Shown piece after piece: positions 25,755-34,564 of a stretch of 64,000 nucleotides of DNA. The stretch comes from Olsenella sp. Lineage in GTDB: Bacteria > Actinomycetota > Coriobacteriia > Coriobacteriales > Atopobiaceae. Made by a program: the position numbers and the translations under genes. The stretch is from assembly GCA_022648325.1 (NCBI GenBank), contig JALCMG010000005.1, positions 62,001 through 126,000 of the forward strand. Reading direction: 5' to 3'. How positions within the stretch are numbered: position 1 is the first letter of the stretch; every line of letters begins with the position of its first letter. The notes under the pieces are model-generated. The model was not told the DNA's origin and made no database searches. It saw nothing but the letters and a program-made list of their open reading frames with translations.

Positions 25755-26213
25755 ATGGAACTAACCGACGAGCAGCTCGTGGGAGGGGCGCTCGAAGCCC
25801 GCGAGCATGCCTATGTACCCTATTCGCACTTTGCTGTTGGCGCGGCGCTTCTTGCGGAAGACGGCACTGTCTACCAGGGATGCAATATCGAGAACGCGGC
25901 ATACACGCCCTGCAACTGCGCCGAGCGCACGGCCTTCTTCAAGGCGGTCTACGAGGGGCAGCGGCACTTCTCGGCAATCGCCGTTGTGGGAGGCCCGGAG
26001 GGACTGCCCGTCTCGGACTGGTGCACGCCGTGCGGCGTGTGTCGTCAGGTGATGCGCGAGTTCTGTGACCCAGACTCGTTTAGGATCATCGTTGCCCGCT
26101 CTCCAGAGGAGCGTCGATCTCTTTTGCTGCGTGACCTTCTCCCCGAGGGCTTTGGGCCGGAAGATCTGGGACACCATCGGGCGGATGAAACGGGGGGGGG
26201 TGACGCCGTATGA
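25755..26213 (+). CDS. cdd: Cytidine deaminase
   Basis: 152 residues, AAGGAG site 14 bases upstream. Zinc ligands and catalytic Glu are in CAERTAFF and PCGVCRQVMREF; substrate block is VPYSHFAVGAALL and GCNIENAAYTP. It converts cytidine and deoxycytidine to uridine and deoxyuridine, the substrates of the next enzyme. The C-terminal 20 residues are longer than usual and include a glycine run encoded by nine consecutive G (26192-26200). The stop overlaps the phosphorylase start by four bases (ATGA). Confidence 0.95.
   Translation: MELTDEQLVGGALEAREHAYVPYSHFAVGAALLAEDGTVYQGCNIENAAYTPCNCAERTAFFKAVYEGQRHFSAIAVVGGPEGLPVSDWCTPCGVCRQVMREFCDPDSFRIIVARSPEERRSLLLRDLLPEGFGPEDLGHHRADETGGGDAV
26192..26200 (+). 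repeat. Homopolymer G9 tract at the cdd/pdp junction
   Basis: Nine consecutive G near the 3' end of cdd, ending 9 bases before the ATG at 26210. The tract probably also serves as the ribosome site of the phosphorylase. One-base slippage would change the cdd tail and could extend it into the next gene. Confidence 0.9.
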
Positions 26214-27535
26214 GGATGTACGACATCATCGAGAGCAAGCGAGACGGCTATGAGCTTACTGACGAGCAGATTGACTTCTTCGTTAATGGCTACGTGGCGG
26301 GTGACATTCCGGATTACCAGGCCTCCGCGCTCTGCATGGCCATCTTCTACGAGGGCATGACCGACCGTGAGATTGTGCGCCTTACTCTGGATATGGCACA
26401 CTCCGGTGACACGGTGGATCTCTCGCCCATTCCCGGCATTAAGGTGGACAAGCACTCGACCGGTGGCGTGGGAGACAAGACCACCCTGGTGGTGGCACCT
26501 ATCGTGGCGTCGCTTGGTGTGCGCGTTGCCAAGATGAGCGGGCGTGGCCTGGGACACACCGGTGGCACGCTCGACAAGCTCGAGTCCATTCCCGGCCTTA
26601 CCGCCTCCATCGACGAGCAGCGCTTCTTCTCCATTGTGAGCAAGGTTGGGTGCGCCGTTGTCGGCCAGACCGGAAACCTGGTGCCCGCAGACAAGAAGCT
26701 CTATGCCTTGAGAGACGTAACGGCTACGGTTGACTCGCTGCCGCTCATTGCCTCCAGCGTCATGAGCAAGAAGATTGCCGCTGGTTCCGATAAGATTCTT
26801 CTCGACGTGAAGTGTGGCAGCGGCGCGTTTATGAAGACCGTCGACGATGCCATAGCGTTGGCCCAAGAGATGGTTCGCATTGGCGAGGGCGTTGGCCGCA
26901 CGACGGCTGCGCTTATCACGAACATGGACTGCCCGCTTGGCCGCTGCGTGGGCAATGCCCTTGAGGTTGAGGAGGCCGCGCGAACCCTCATGGGCCAGGG
27001 GCCGCAGGACCTTACGGACATCTGCGTTGAGCTTGCGGCAAACATGTTGGAGCTTGCGGGCAAGGGCGGCATTTCCGCCTGCCGCTCGATGGCCCGTGCG
27101 CAGATGGAGAACGGTGAGGGCATGGAGAAGCTCGCCCAGATGGTTGCCGCCCAAGGCGGAGACGCGTCATACGTGCGCGACCCCAGCCGCTTTGGCTCCG
27201 ATGCCTGCGTGCGTGACGTGCGCTCTGACTGCGACGGCTGGGTGCGCCACATGAATACCGAGCGCATCGGCATTGCCTCTGTGGCGCTTGGCGCTGGGCG
27301 AGCGTGCAAGGAAGACTCCATCGACCCGCTTGCCGGCATCGTCCTTCAGAAGAAGGCCGGCGACAAGGCGGCGAAGGGAGACGTTCTCGCAACGCTTCAC
27401 GCGTCGAGCGAGGCCCAGCTCGATGAGGGAGAGCAGATTCTGCGCGACTCCTACGAGATTGGTGACGAGTGGCCCGAGCCCGAGCCTCTCGTCTATGCGC
27501 GCGTAACCCGCAACGGAGTGGAGCGGCTCGCGTAG
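26210..27535 (+). CDS. pdp: Pyrimidine-nucleoside phosphorylase
   Basis: 441 residues, ATG overlapping the cdd stop. Thymidine/pyrimidine phosphorylase family: phosphate loop KHSTGGVGDKTTLVVAPIV, SGRGLGHTGGTLDKLESIPG, and GQTGNLVPADKKLYALRDVT. It has the C-terminal domain common to Pdp/DeoA, with VLQKKAGDKAAKGDVLATLH. It splits thymidine, deoxyuridine and, if Pdp-type, uridine into base and (deoxy)ribose-1-P. With no separate udp seen, the broad-specificity Pdp is more likely than strict DeoA, though sequence reading cannot prove it. It is the last gene of the import-catabolism operon. Confidence 0.93.
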   Translation: MRMYDIIESKRDGYELTDEQIDFFVNGYVAGDIPDYQASALCMAIFYEGMTDREIVRLTLDMAHSGDTVDLSPIPGIKVDKHSTGGVGDKTTLVVAPIVASLGVRVAKMSGRGLGHTGGTLDKLESIPGLTASIDEQRFFSIVSKVGCAVVGQTGNLVPADKKLYALRDVTATVDSLPLIASSVMSKKIAAGSDKILLDVKCGSGAFMKTVDDAIALAQEMVRIGEGVGRTTAALITNMDCPLGRCVGNALEVEEAARTLMGQGPQDLTDICVELAANMLELAGKGGISACRSMARAQMENGEGMEKLAQMVAAQGGDASYVRDPSRFGSDACVRDVRSDCDGWVRHMNTERIGIASVALGAGRACKEDSIDPLAGIVLQKKAGDKAAKGDVLATLHASSEAQLDEGEQILRDSYEIGDEWPEPEPLVYARVTRNGVERLA

Positions 27536-27559
27536 ACGGGTGCCAAGAGTCTCCGTACG

Positions 27560-27606
27560 AGCGTGCCCCACAGTCCGGCTTTCTCGCCGTGACTGCGGGG
27601 CACGCT
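27560..27606. terminator. Hairpin between convergent pdp and murE genes
   Basis: A 16-bp stem with one mismatch: 27560-27575 pairs with 27591-27606 (AGCGTGCCCC... with ...GGGGCACGCT), 15-base loop. No strong T-run on either strand, but the placement between convergent stops fits a bidirectional terminator. Confidence 0.6.
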
Positions 27607-27636
27607 CTTGAGAGGCTGGAAATAGCTTCGCGCGGG

Positions 27637-29175
27637 CTAGGCCTCGGGGTGCGCGGCGTGCCAGTTGCGAACGGCCTCTTCGTAGATGTCGCCGTCCGTG
27701 CGGCAAGGGACAAACTCGCTGCCCTCGTGCTGGCGTGTCTCGTCTCCCTTGGCGAGAAGGCAGAGGATTGCCGGGCCCTCGCCCTCGTAGCCCAGCTGGA
27801 CGGCGCGGCGAATGGCCTCCTCGCGGTCGACAATGACCTCGTGGGCAGTGCCTTCCGGGGTGGCGTCTGCCATCTGCTGGCAAATCTCCTCCACGGGGTC
27901 GTTTGCCGGGTCCTCCTCGGTGTAGATGAGGTAGTCGGCGTACTTGGCCGCTTCCTCCGGAAGCTCATGACGGCGCTCGTAGGCCTTGCCGCCGGGGGCA
28001 CCAAAGACGGCAATGATGCGATACCCGGGGAACTCCTCCTTAACCGAGGGGAAGAAGCGCTGGTAGGAGAGCTTGTTGTGGGCGTAGTCAACGAGGGCTA
28101 CGACCTTGGTGTCTGGGCTGGGGAAAAGCTCCATGCGCCCGGGGACGCGCGCGCGGGAGAGGGGCTCGGGAATCCTGTCGTGTGCGATGCCGAGCACCTC
28201 GCAGATGGCAATGGTCGCAAGCGCGTTGTCCACGTTGAACAGGCCGGGCATGCCCAGGCAGATTGGCCCCTCCCAGCTTGGCGTATGTGCCGTGAACGAG
28301 ACCATGCCATAGGCGCTTTGGATTTCCGATGCCCAGACGTCTGCCGAATGGTCCTTGACGGAGAAGGTCACCACGCGCTCGCAGTGCTGGGCATGAGCGA
28401 GGATGGTCTCGATCTCATCGGAGTCCAGGTTCACCACGGCAACGCGCGCCTGGTCGAAGATGCGGAGCTTGCTCTGGAAGTAGTCCTCGAAGTTGGGGTG
28501 CTCGACGGGGGAGATGTGGTCGCGCCCTATGTTGAGGAAGCAGGCAACGGCAAGGCTAAGCTCGAGGACGCGGTCGTACTTGAGCGCCTGACTCGAGACC
28601 TCCATGTCCATGTAGTCGAGGCCAGACTTTCGCGCATTGGCGAGGTGCCTCCAGAGGTCTGGCGACTCTGGGGTGGTGTTGTGGCTCTCCTCGCGCTCGA
28701 TGCCGTCGTAGGTCTCGATGGAGCCTAGGACCCCCGTGTGGGCGTAGGGCTCGTCGCCATCGAGAATGGCTCGAAGCATGTAGGAGACCGTGGACTTGCC
28801 CTTGGTGCCCGTGATGCCAATGACCGTGAGGTCGTGGTCTGGGTGGCCGAAGGCCTCGGCGGAGACAAGTGCCATGGCTCGGCGCAGGTTGTTAGCGATA
28901 AGGACGGGAACTCCCGGCGCCGCCTGCGCGAGCTCGGCCGCACGGCCTTCGTCGCAGAGGTACGCCACGGCGCCCTTCTCGAGTGCCGAGGTAAGGTATG
29001 CCGGCTTGAAGGTGGCGCCCTTGCACACGAAGATGTGGCCGGGCGCTACGGCGCGAGAGTCGCAGTCGGCTCCCGTGACGGACGTGGAGCACTTGTCGGC
29101 GGTGATGTTTGCGGTGGTGGCCAGCAGCCCCTCGCGGTCGAGAAGCCGGGCAAGTGATGAGAGCGTAGTATTCAT
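27637..29175 (-). CDS. murE: UDP-N-acetylmuramyl-tripeptide synthetase (Mur ligase, MurE type)
   Basis: 512 residues from ATG 29175; the longer frame start at 29256 runs through the promoter. Three Mur ligase domains: N-terminal UDP-binding (GADCDSRAVAPGHIFVCKGA), central ATPase (VIGITGTKGKSTVSYMLRAI, with HNTTPESPDL and EVSSQALKYDR), and C-terminal (VDYAHNKLSYQRF). MurE adds the third residue of the peptidoglycan stem peptide. The specificity loop reads EEDPANDP instead of the DNPR typical of diaminopimelate enzymes, favouring L-lysine or another residue. There is no usable ribosome site and a TATACT box ends six bases before the ATG, so the mRNA is probably leaderless. Confidence 0.92.
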   Translation of the reverse strand: MNTTLSSLARLLDREGLLATTANITADKCSTSVTGADCDSRAVAPGHIFVCKGATFKPAYLTSALEKGAVAYLCDEGRAAELAQAAPGVPVLIANNLRRAMALVSAEAFGHPDHDLTVIGITGTKGKSTVSYMLRAILDGDEPYAHTGVLGSIETYDGIEREESHNTTPESPDLWRHLANARKSGLDYMDMEVSSQALKYDRVLELSLAVACFLNIGRDHISPVEHPNFEDYFQSKLRIFDQARVAVVNLDSDEIETILAHAQHCERVVTFSVKDHSADVWASEIQSAYGMVSFTAHTPSWEGPICLGMPGLFNVDNALATIAICEVLGIAHDRIPEPLSRARVPGRMELFPSPDTKVVALVDYAHNKLSYQRFFPSVKEEFPGYRIIAVFGAPGGKAYERRHELPEEAAKYADYLIYTEEDPANDPVEEICQQMADATPEGTAHEVIVDREEAIRRAVQLGYEGEGPAILCLLAKGDETRQHEGSEFVPCRTDGDIYEEAVRNWHAAHPEA

Positions 29176-29181
29176 GGGGCC

Positions 29182-29187
29182 AGTATA
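29182..29187 (-). promoter_or_regulatory. Extended -10 promoter of murE (leaderless transcript)
   Basis: On the minus strand TGCTATACT is an extended -10 (TATACT at 29187-29182) and is followed by GGCCCC then the ATG. Normal start-site spacing puts transcription start at or next to the A of the ATG. The -35 box is poor. Confidence 0.65.
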
Positions 29188-29267
29188 GCAGGCAAGATGG
29201 AGGTGAACCCCGTGAGCGTCAAGCTGCGTGGGCGAGCCACCGGTTCCGTGGTACACTCGCTAAGCAC

Positions 29268-29343
29268 GGGCGATTGGCGCAGTGGCTAGCGCAGGTGCCT
29301 TACACGCACAAGGTCGGCGGTTCGAATCCGTCATCGCCCACCA
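29268..29343 (+). tRNA. tRNA-Val (anticodon TAC)
   Basis: Acceptor GGGCGAT pairs with ATCGCCC. Loop CTTACAC gives anticodon TAC. T loop is GTTCGAATC, and CCA is encoded at 29341-29343. TACACT at 29252-29257 is a possible -10 box. Confidence 0.95.
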
Positions 29344-29428
29344 TGAGACGGCTCGGGGCCGGTCGGCGGAAGTCGGCCGGCCCTGTTGCTTGAGTGCCGG
29401 TAATGACTGCCGGCAGACGGGAGACTCC

Positions 29429-30172
29429 GTGTCCCAGGGGAACAATGTCCAGTCTGAGCGCAGCTTTGGTCGTTCGGCCAACCAGATGCGCCCAGTTACG
29501 CTGACGCCCAACGTCATGAAGAACGCCGATGGTTCGTGCCTCGCGGAGTTTGGCGACACGCGCGTACTTTGCGCAGCAACCATCGAGGAAGGCGTACCCA
29601 AGTGGCGCGGCGCAAGCCGCGATGGTTGGGTGACCGCCGAGTACGCCATGCTGCCGACATCCACCAACCGCCGCACGCCACGCGAGTACAAGGGCAGGAA
29701 GGGCCGCTCGATGGAGATCGAGCGCCTCGTGGGCCGCTCGCTGAGGGCCGTCTGCGACCTTCGCCATCTGGGCGAGTTCACGGTTACCGTTGACTGCGAC
29801 GTCATCCAGGCCGATGGCGGCACCCGTACTGCATCCATCACAGGCGCATGGGTGGCGCTCTACGAGGCGCTCTCTGCGGCCTGTGCAAAGGGCCGGATCA
29901 AGCGGGTTCCCCTTACGGGGCAGGTTGCTGCCATCTCGATGGGCGTCGTGCGCGGCGTCGAGCTTCTCGACCTCGACTATCCCGAGGACTCGCACGCCGA
30001 CGTGGACATGAACCTGGTGGGTTCTGCCGACGGCCGTATCGTGGAGGTCCAGGGAACGGGCGAGCGTGCGACCTTCGACCGCGAGCAGCTTGGACGGCTG
30101 CTCGACCTCGGGCAGCAGGGCATTGACCAGCTCCTCAGGATTCAACGCGAGGTCACGGGCTTTGGCGCATAG
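29429..30172 (+). CDS. rph: Ribonuclease PH
   Basis: 247 residues from GTG 29429, preceded by ACGGGAG; the frame upstream runs back through tRNA-Val and is not coding. Family marks: MRPVTLTPNVMKNADGSCL, GDTRVLCAATIEEGVP, EYAMLPTSTNRRTPREY, RSMEIERLVGRSLRAV, and the catalytic block DCDVIQADGGTRTASITGAW. RNase PH trims tRNA 3' ends by phosphorolysis. rdgB follows 42 bases later, a common rph-rdgB pairing. Length is typical. Confidence 0.95.
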   Translation: MSQGNNVQSERSFGRSANQMRPVTLTPNVMKNADGSCLAEFGDTRVLCAATIEEGVPKWRGASRDGWVTAEYAMLPTSTNRRTPREYKGRKGRSMEIERLVGRSLRAVCDLRHLGEFTVTVDCDVIQADGGTRTASITGAWVALYEALSAACAKGRIKRVPLTGQVAAISMGVVRGVELLDLDYPEDSHADVDMNLVGSADGRIVEVQGTGERATFDREQLGRLLDLGQQGIDQLLRIQREVTGFGA

Positions 30173-30214
30173 CCGGTCGTGACCAAGAGGCCTGCGTCTC
30201 GAAAGGACATCAAA

Positions 30215-30838
30215 ATGGCAACGTTAAATATGAGGGCGCTCGACCCCGCACGCACCGTGGTGGTGGCCACGGGCAATCCACACAAGGTGACCGAGATAGA
30301 GGCGATACTCTCAAAGGCACTTCCCGACGTGCGCTTTGTTGCCCTTGGTGGGCTTGGAGACTTCCCTGACCCCGTTGAGGACGGAGCCGACTTCTTCGAG
30401 AACGCCCTCATCAAAGCCCGTGCTGCGGTTGCCGAGACAGGCCTTCCCATGGCCATCGCAGATGACTCTGGGCTTTGCGTAGACGCCCTTGACGGTGCCC
30501 CCGGGATCTTCTCGGCCCGCTGGGCAGGCGAGCATGGCAACGACGATGCCAACAACGACAAGCTCGAGCGGCTTATGTCAGACGTTCCAGACGCCCAGCG
30601 CGGTGCGCGTTTCCACTCGACGGTGGTTCTTGTGCGCGGCAACGAAATCCTGCGCGGTGATGGCGACTGCGAGGGCACCATTGGTCACGAGCGCCGCGGT
30701 GACCACGGCTTTGGCTACGACCCGCTGTTCTTGCCCACGGACACACCGGGCAAGACGATGGCAGAGCTCACTCCTGCCGAGAAGAATGCCATCTCGCACC
30801 GCTTCCACGCCCTCGAGGACCTCGCACGAAAGCTGTAG
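30215..30838 (+). CDS. rdgB: XTP/dITP diphosphatase (non-canonical purine NTP pyrophosphatase)
   Basis: 207 residues from ATG 30215 with GAAAGGA upstream; a GTG at 30179 is in frame but lacks a site. Family motifs: VVATGNPHKVTEIEAIL, PDPVEDGADFFENALIKAR, MAIADDSGLCVDALDGAPG, GFGYDPLFLP and EKNAISHRFHAL. It removes dITP, dITP-like and XTP from the nucleotide pool, complementing MazG at the other end of the window. It is followed by a terminator. Confidence 0.95.
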   Translation: MATLNMRALDPARTVVVATGNPHKVTEIEAILSKALPDVRFVALGGLGDFPDPVEDGADFFENALIKARAAVAETGLPMAIADDSGLCVDALDGAPGIFSARWAGEHGNDDANNDKLERLMSDVPDAQRGARFHSTVVLVRGNEILRGDGDCEGTIGHERRGDHGFGYDPLFLPTDTPGKTMAELTPAEKNAISHRFHALEDLARKL

Positions 30839-30856
30839 CTGTAGCTGGGGCTCGCT

Positions 30857-30877
30857 GACTCGTTCGCGGAGTCTTTT
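30857..30877 (+). terminator. Terminator after rdgB
   Basis: GACTC (30857-30861) and GAGTC (30869-30873) form a short stem followed directly by TTTT. Confidence 0.6.
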
Positions 30878-31090
30878 GGGTTTGTGCCTCTCGCCGCGCA
30901 TCGTGAATGTAGAATGAAGCCGTCTGGGGTAGGCGCCCCAAGTCGCCATGGACGGGCAGGGGCCTCGACGTGGCGGATCCTTCGCATAGCAATCGCGACC
31001 TCGCCCTGGTGGCCGCACACGTCAAGCGTGGCTTGCATGCCACAGGCGGGTGCCGCGAGGGGTCACCCGCTTGCAGAAGGAGGGACTCCC

Positions 31091-31825
31091 ATGAGAATCA
31101 TCCGTACCAAAGACTATCGGGACATGAGTCGCAAGGCGGCGAACGTGATCTCTGCCCAGGTGATCCTCAAGCCTAACAGCGTCCTCGGCCTTGCCACGGG
31201 CTCCACGCCCATTGGCACCTACGCGCAGCTCGCGGAGTGGAACCACAAGGGCGACTGCGACTTCTCGCAGGTTATCACCTACAACCTGGACGAGTATCGC
31301 GGCCTTACGCACGAGGACCCGCAGAGCTATCACTACTTCATGCGCCAGAACTTCTTCGATAAGGTCAACATCGACCTCGCCAACACGCACGTGCCCGATG
31401 GCGCTAACCCCAACGCGGAGGAGGCGTGCTCCGAGTACGACCGGATGGTGCGCGAGGCTGGCTATCCCGACCTGCAGCTTCTTGGCATTGGCCGCAATGG
31501 CCACATTGGGTTCAACGAGCCCGACGACCACTTCTCCAAGGGCACGCACTGCGTGGACCTTACCGAGAGCACCATCCAGGCCAACAGCCGCCTCTTTGAC
31601 AACATTGATGACGTGCCGCGCCAGGCCTACACCATGGGCGTCCAGACCATCATGTATGCGCGCGGCATCCTTATCCTGGCGTCTGGCCCGGAGAAGGCCC
31701 AGGCCGTGTACGACATGTGCTTTGGCCCCGTTACCCCGCAGTGCCCCGCGTCCATCCTGCAGCTGCACACCAGCTGCACCGTGATTGCCGACGAGGCGGC
31801 GCTGGCGCTCTGCCCGGAGGCGTAA
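31091..31825 (+). CDS. nagB: Glucosamine-6-phosphate deaminase
   Basis: 244 residues from ATG 31091, GAAGGAGGG upstream. Family blocks: LGLATGSTPIGTYAQL (phosphate binding), TYNLDEYRGL (catalytic Asp), and LGIGRNGHIGFNEPDDHF (catalytic His and Glu). It converts glucosamine-6-P to fructose-6-P and ammonia. No nagA or GlcNAc transporter is nearby. The 210-base upstream gap holds a GCGGGTG/TCACCCGC hairpin (about 31044-31071) close to the ribosome site that may affect expression. Confidence 0.95.
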   Translation: MRIIRTKDYRDMSRKAANVISAQVILKPNSVLGLATGSTPIGTYAQLAEWNHKGDCDFSQVITYNLDEYRGLTHEDPQSYHYFMRQNFFDKVNIDLANTHVPDGANPNAEEACSEYDRMVREAGYPDLQLLGIGRNGHIGFNEPDDHFSKGTHCVDLTESTIQANSRLFDNIDDVPRQAYTMGVQTIMYARGILILASGPEKAQAVYDMCFGPVTPQCPASILQLHTSCTVIADEAALALCPEA

Positions 31826-31857
31826 GCTTCGCTCGCCAGGCCTTCTCGGCCCTCGAT

Positions 31858-32934
31858 CTACCCCAGTACCGTAAGCCCCTTGGGGTACGAGTTGAGCACC
31901 TCGCAGCCGTCCTCGGTCACAATGACCAGGTCCTCGATGCGCACGCCCACGTCGCCGGGGAGGTAGATGCCCGGCTCGATGGAGAAGCACTGGCCGGGGC
32001 GCACGGACTCGTCGTGCACGGACGAGACATCGCCCGGCTCGTGGTCCTCGAGGCCAATCTGGTGCCCCAGCCGATGCGTGAAGTGCTGGCCCCACCCCGC
32101 ATCCTCGATGATTGAGCGTGCGGTGCGGTCTATCTCGGCAAACGTGACGCCGGGCCGCACGATGGCCTCGGCCGCCTCGTTTGCGCGGCGAACGCACTCG
32201 TAGACTGCCCGCTGGTGTTCGGTGGGCTCGCCGTAGAAGAACGAGCGCGTCATGTCCGAGCAGTACATGTCCTGACGGCAGCCCACATCGAAGAGAACAA
32301 CGTCGCCCTTGGCAAGGACAGTGTCGTCGGGGGAGTGGTGCGGGTCAGCTGCGTTTGCCCCAAAGCTCACGATGGGCGCGAAGGAGTGGCCCTGCGCGCC
32401 AAGCGAGCGGTAGACGTCGAGAAGCTCGCCGGCAATCTCCTGCTCAGTCACACCTTCGTGGACCTGGGCGGCAAGCCACTTCATGGCCTTGTCGTTCGTA
32501 CGCGAGGCGGCGCGCATGAGTTCCTGCTCCTCTGGCGTCTTCACGGAGCGGGCATCATCCACGGCAGCGGATCCCAGCTTAAACGCGAATGTGGCACCAG
32601 CCTCTTGGAGCGGTACAAGCCAGCGAGCGGCAAGCTTCTTGTCGACGCCAAGGGCTGCGCTGTGGTCCGTGACCGCTGCGACCATGGGCACGGGGTCTTC
32701 AGTGTCGTCGAAGGTCCGAATGTCTTCGCACGTCGCGGAGGCGTCGGGGAAGAGGCGGTTCGCGAAGAGCGCCGAGGAGCCGTTGGCGTTGAGGTAGAGC
32801 GCGAGGAACCGCTCGTAGGGCTCGGTGTAGTACCCGGTGAGGTAGTAGATCGACATAGGATCGGAGATAAGTGCTTGCGTAAGTCCCATATCACGCAGGT
32901 TCTCAATCACCCGCGCCCTTCTCGCCTCGTCCAT
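31858..32934 (-). CDS. Xaa-Pro peptidase family protein (M24 metallopeptidase)
   Basis: 358 residues from ATG 32934 with AAGGAGG upstream (the frame start at 33018 is unsupported). N-terminal creatinase-like domain (ALISDPMSIYYLTGY, PYERFLALYLNANG) and C-terminal pita-bread peptidase. All five metal ligands are visible: Asp in FDVGCRQDMYCSDMTRSF (two), His in THRLGHQIGLEDHE, Glu in FSIEPGIYLPG and Glu in VRIEDLVIV. It cleaves the N-terminal residue ahead of proline. The gene converges on nagB with a 32-base gap that lacks a strong terminator. Confidence 0.92.
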   Translation of the reverse strand: MDEARRARVIENLRDMGLTQALISDPMSIYYLTGYYTEPYERFLALYLNANGSSALFANRLFPDASATCEDIRTFDDTEDPVPMVAAVTDHSAALGVDKKLAARWLVPLQEAGATFAFKLGSAAVDDARSVKTPEEQELMRAASRTNDKAMKWLAAQVHEGVTEQEIAGELLDVYRSLGAQGHSFAPIVSFGANAADPHHSPDDTVLAKGDVVLFDVGCRQDMYCSDMTRSFFYGEPTEHQRAVYECVRRANEAAEAIVRPGVTFAEIDRTARSIIEDAGWGQHFTHRLGHQIGLEDHEPGDVSSVHDESVRPGQCFSIEPGIYLPGDVGVRIEDLVIVTEDGCEVLNSYPKGLTVLG

Positions 32935-33130
32935 TACGTCCTCCTTAGTCGTTGACGCCGGAAGTGTAGCACCTGGGACCGGTGTCGGTGCGGATATCAG
33001 CTGTCTGCGCCTCAGCACGTGGTCTTGTCGTGCTGTTTTCTTCCCTAACTGCAGGAACGACGTTACGCATGGATATCATTACACTTCGTGTATTCGATAC
33101 TTGGGCCAAGCATGGCCTGTTGGGAGTCTC

Positions 33131-33430
33131 ATGGAGAACGACATTCCGCCAGTCAACCGCATCGACCAGATTCGTGACGAGCTCAAGGCCCTCGAGGGTC
33201 AGCGCGTGAAGGTCCGCGCCAACATGGGCCGCTCGCGCATCGTCGAGCGTACGGGCACCCTGGTTCACGTGCACCCGTCCCTCTTCGTGATTGAGGTAGA
33301 GGAGCGCCGCGGACGCAAGGCACGCCAGTCCTATCAGTATGTCGACGTGCTCACCGGCACCGTCGAACTCTACGACATGAACACGGGCGAGCGCCTGCTC
33401 GACTACACGGCCGGCCTTCCCGAAGTGTAG
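33131..33430 (+). CDS. veg: Veg family protein
   Basis: 99 residues from ATG 33131 with GGGAG upstream. Typical Veg core IDQIRDELKALEGQRVKVRA, NMGRSRIVERTGTL and HPSLFVIEVEE, rich in basic residues. Veg is a small cytoplasmic protein that affects biofilm formation in Bacillus subtilis; its biochemical action is unclear. As in Bacillus it lies just upstream of ispE, here with a 16-base gap, so the pair is an operon. A TACACT box (33080-33085) is a weak promoter candidate. Confidence 0.88.
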   Translation: MENDIPPVNRIDQIRDELKALEGQRVKVRANMGRSRIVERTGTLVHVHPSLFVIEVEERRGRKARQSYQYVDVLTGTVELYDMNTGERLLDYTAGLPEV

Positions 33431-33446
33431 CCCTGCCGGAGGCCGC

Positions 33447-34337
33447 ATGCCGTGCTTGCGTCGACAGACCTTTCAGGCACCCTGCAAGGTTAACCTTCAT
33501 CTGGGAATTTATGCCGAGAAGGACGCGCGCGGCTATCACCGCGTGGACTCGGTTATGGTTCCGGTTGGCCTCTGCAACACCATCACCATCGAAGCGGCAC
33601 CCGAGACCAGCGTTGCCTTTGAGCCCGCGCTTGACGGTCTCGCGCGGCGCAATGCTACCCAGCGGGCGGTCGAGCTCCTCTCGCGGGAGCTCGATGTGGA
33701 CGAATGCGTTGCCGTTTGCATTGAGCGACGCATTCCCAGCGGCGGTGGCCTAGGCAGCTCCTCGGCAGACGCTGGATCCGTCCTACGAGTACTGGCAGAG
33801 CGCTGGGATGTTGACCCACTTGACCAGCGCGTTGTTGGTGTTGCTCGTCGCGTTGGCTCAGACGTTGCGTTCTTTCTCAACCCTGTGCCGTCTTTGCTGG
33901 GGGGCGCGGGCGACACGTTGGAATTGACGTTCCCGGCACTTGTCGACGTTCCTCTCGCGTTGGTGATGCCCGGGGGGTGTGCCAGTTCCACGCATGAGGT
34001 GTACGAGGAGTTCGACCGCATTCCTACTGCGCCGGAGAGTCCTGACGCGCTCTGTGACGCCCTCGCGCAGGGCGGCATCCCAAGCATTGCTGCGCATATC
34101 TACAACAACCTTGCGCCGGCGGCACTGCGCCTGATGCCAGCCATGGGGGAGCCTGCGGTTTGGCTTGCGCGACAGCCGGGTGTGATCGCATCGCAGATAA
34201 CGGGCTCTGGTTCCTGCTCGTTTGCCATCTGCGAGTCCGCCTCCGCAGCCGAGCGCATTGCCCGCACTGCGGAAAATGAGCACGGATGGTGGGCAAAGGC
34301 TGTGTTTACGGTTGGTTTGGACGGCCAAGTCTGCTAA
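33447..34337 (+). CDS. ispE: 4-diphosphocytidyl-2-C-methyl-D-erythritol kinase
   Basis: 296 residues, CGGAGG site before ATG 33447. GHMP kinase: APCKVNLHLGIYAEKDARGY at the start, ATP-binding PSGGGLGSSSADAGSVLRVL in the middle, and the third motif ITGSGSCSFAI near the end. It phosphorylates CDP-methylerythritol in the MEP isoprenoid pathway. ispD and ispF are also in this window, at 51985-53300, so the three consecutive enzymes of the pathway are split across two loci. The stop lies 15 bases before tRNA-Pro. Confidence 0.94.
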   Translation: MPCLRRQTFQAPCKVNLHLGIYAEKDARGYHRVDSVMVPVGLCNTITIEAAPETSVAFEPALDGLARRNATQRAVELLSRELDVDECVAVCIERRIPSGGGLGSSSADAGSVLRVLAERWDVDPLDQRVVGVARRVGSDVAFFLNPVPSLLGGAGDTLELTFPALVDVPLALVMPGGCASSTHEVYEEFDRIPTAPESPDALCDALAQGGIPSIAAHIYNNLAPAALRLMPAMGEPAVWLARQPGVIASQITGSGSCSFAICESASAAERIARTAENEHGWWAKAVFTVGLDGQVC

Positions 34338-34352
34338 AGTGTCGTCTGCTAA

Positions 34353-34429
<77 letters not shown>

Positions 34430-34439
34430 CGAACGGCCA

Positions 34440-34469
34440 GCCCGGGGGCCTTGTTGCCCCTGGGCTTTT
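34440..34469 (+). terminator. Element-borne terminator for tRNA-Pro
   Basis: GCCCGGGGG/CCCCTGGGC (34440-34448, 34457-34465), 9 bp with one G-U pair, followed by TTTTCTT. Lying inside the element, it replaces the chromosomal terminator now found beyond attR. Confidence 0.85.
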
Positions 34470-34564
34470 CTTGTGCGTCACACGACTGGGCTGCCATTCC
34501 CGCCATGCGTCATATCTCGCACTTCCTGCCGTCACGCATGGCCTCATATCAAACTGCATATTCG

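Noticed and set aside
28098..29157. Plus-strand frames opposite murE
   Set aside because: Antisense shadows without ribosome sites; the Mur ligase motifs on the minus strand are complete.
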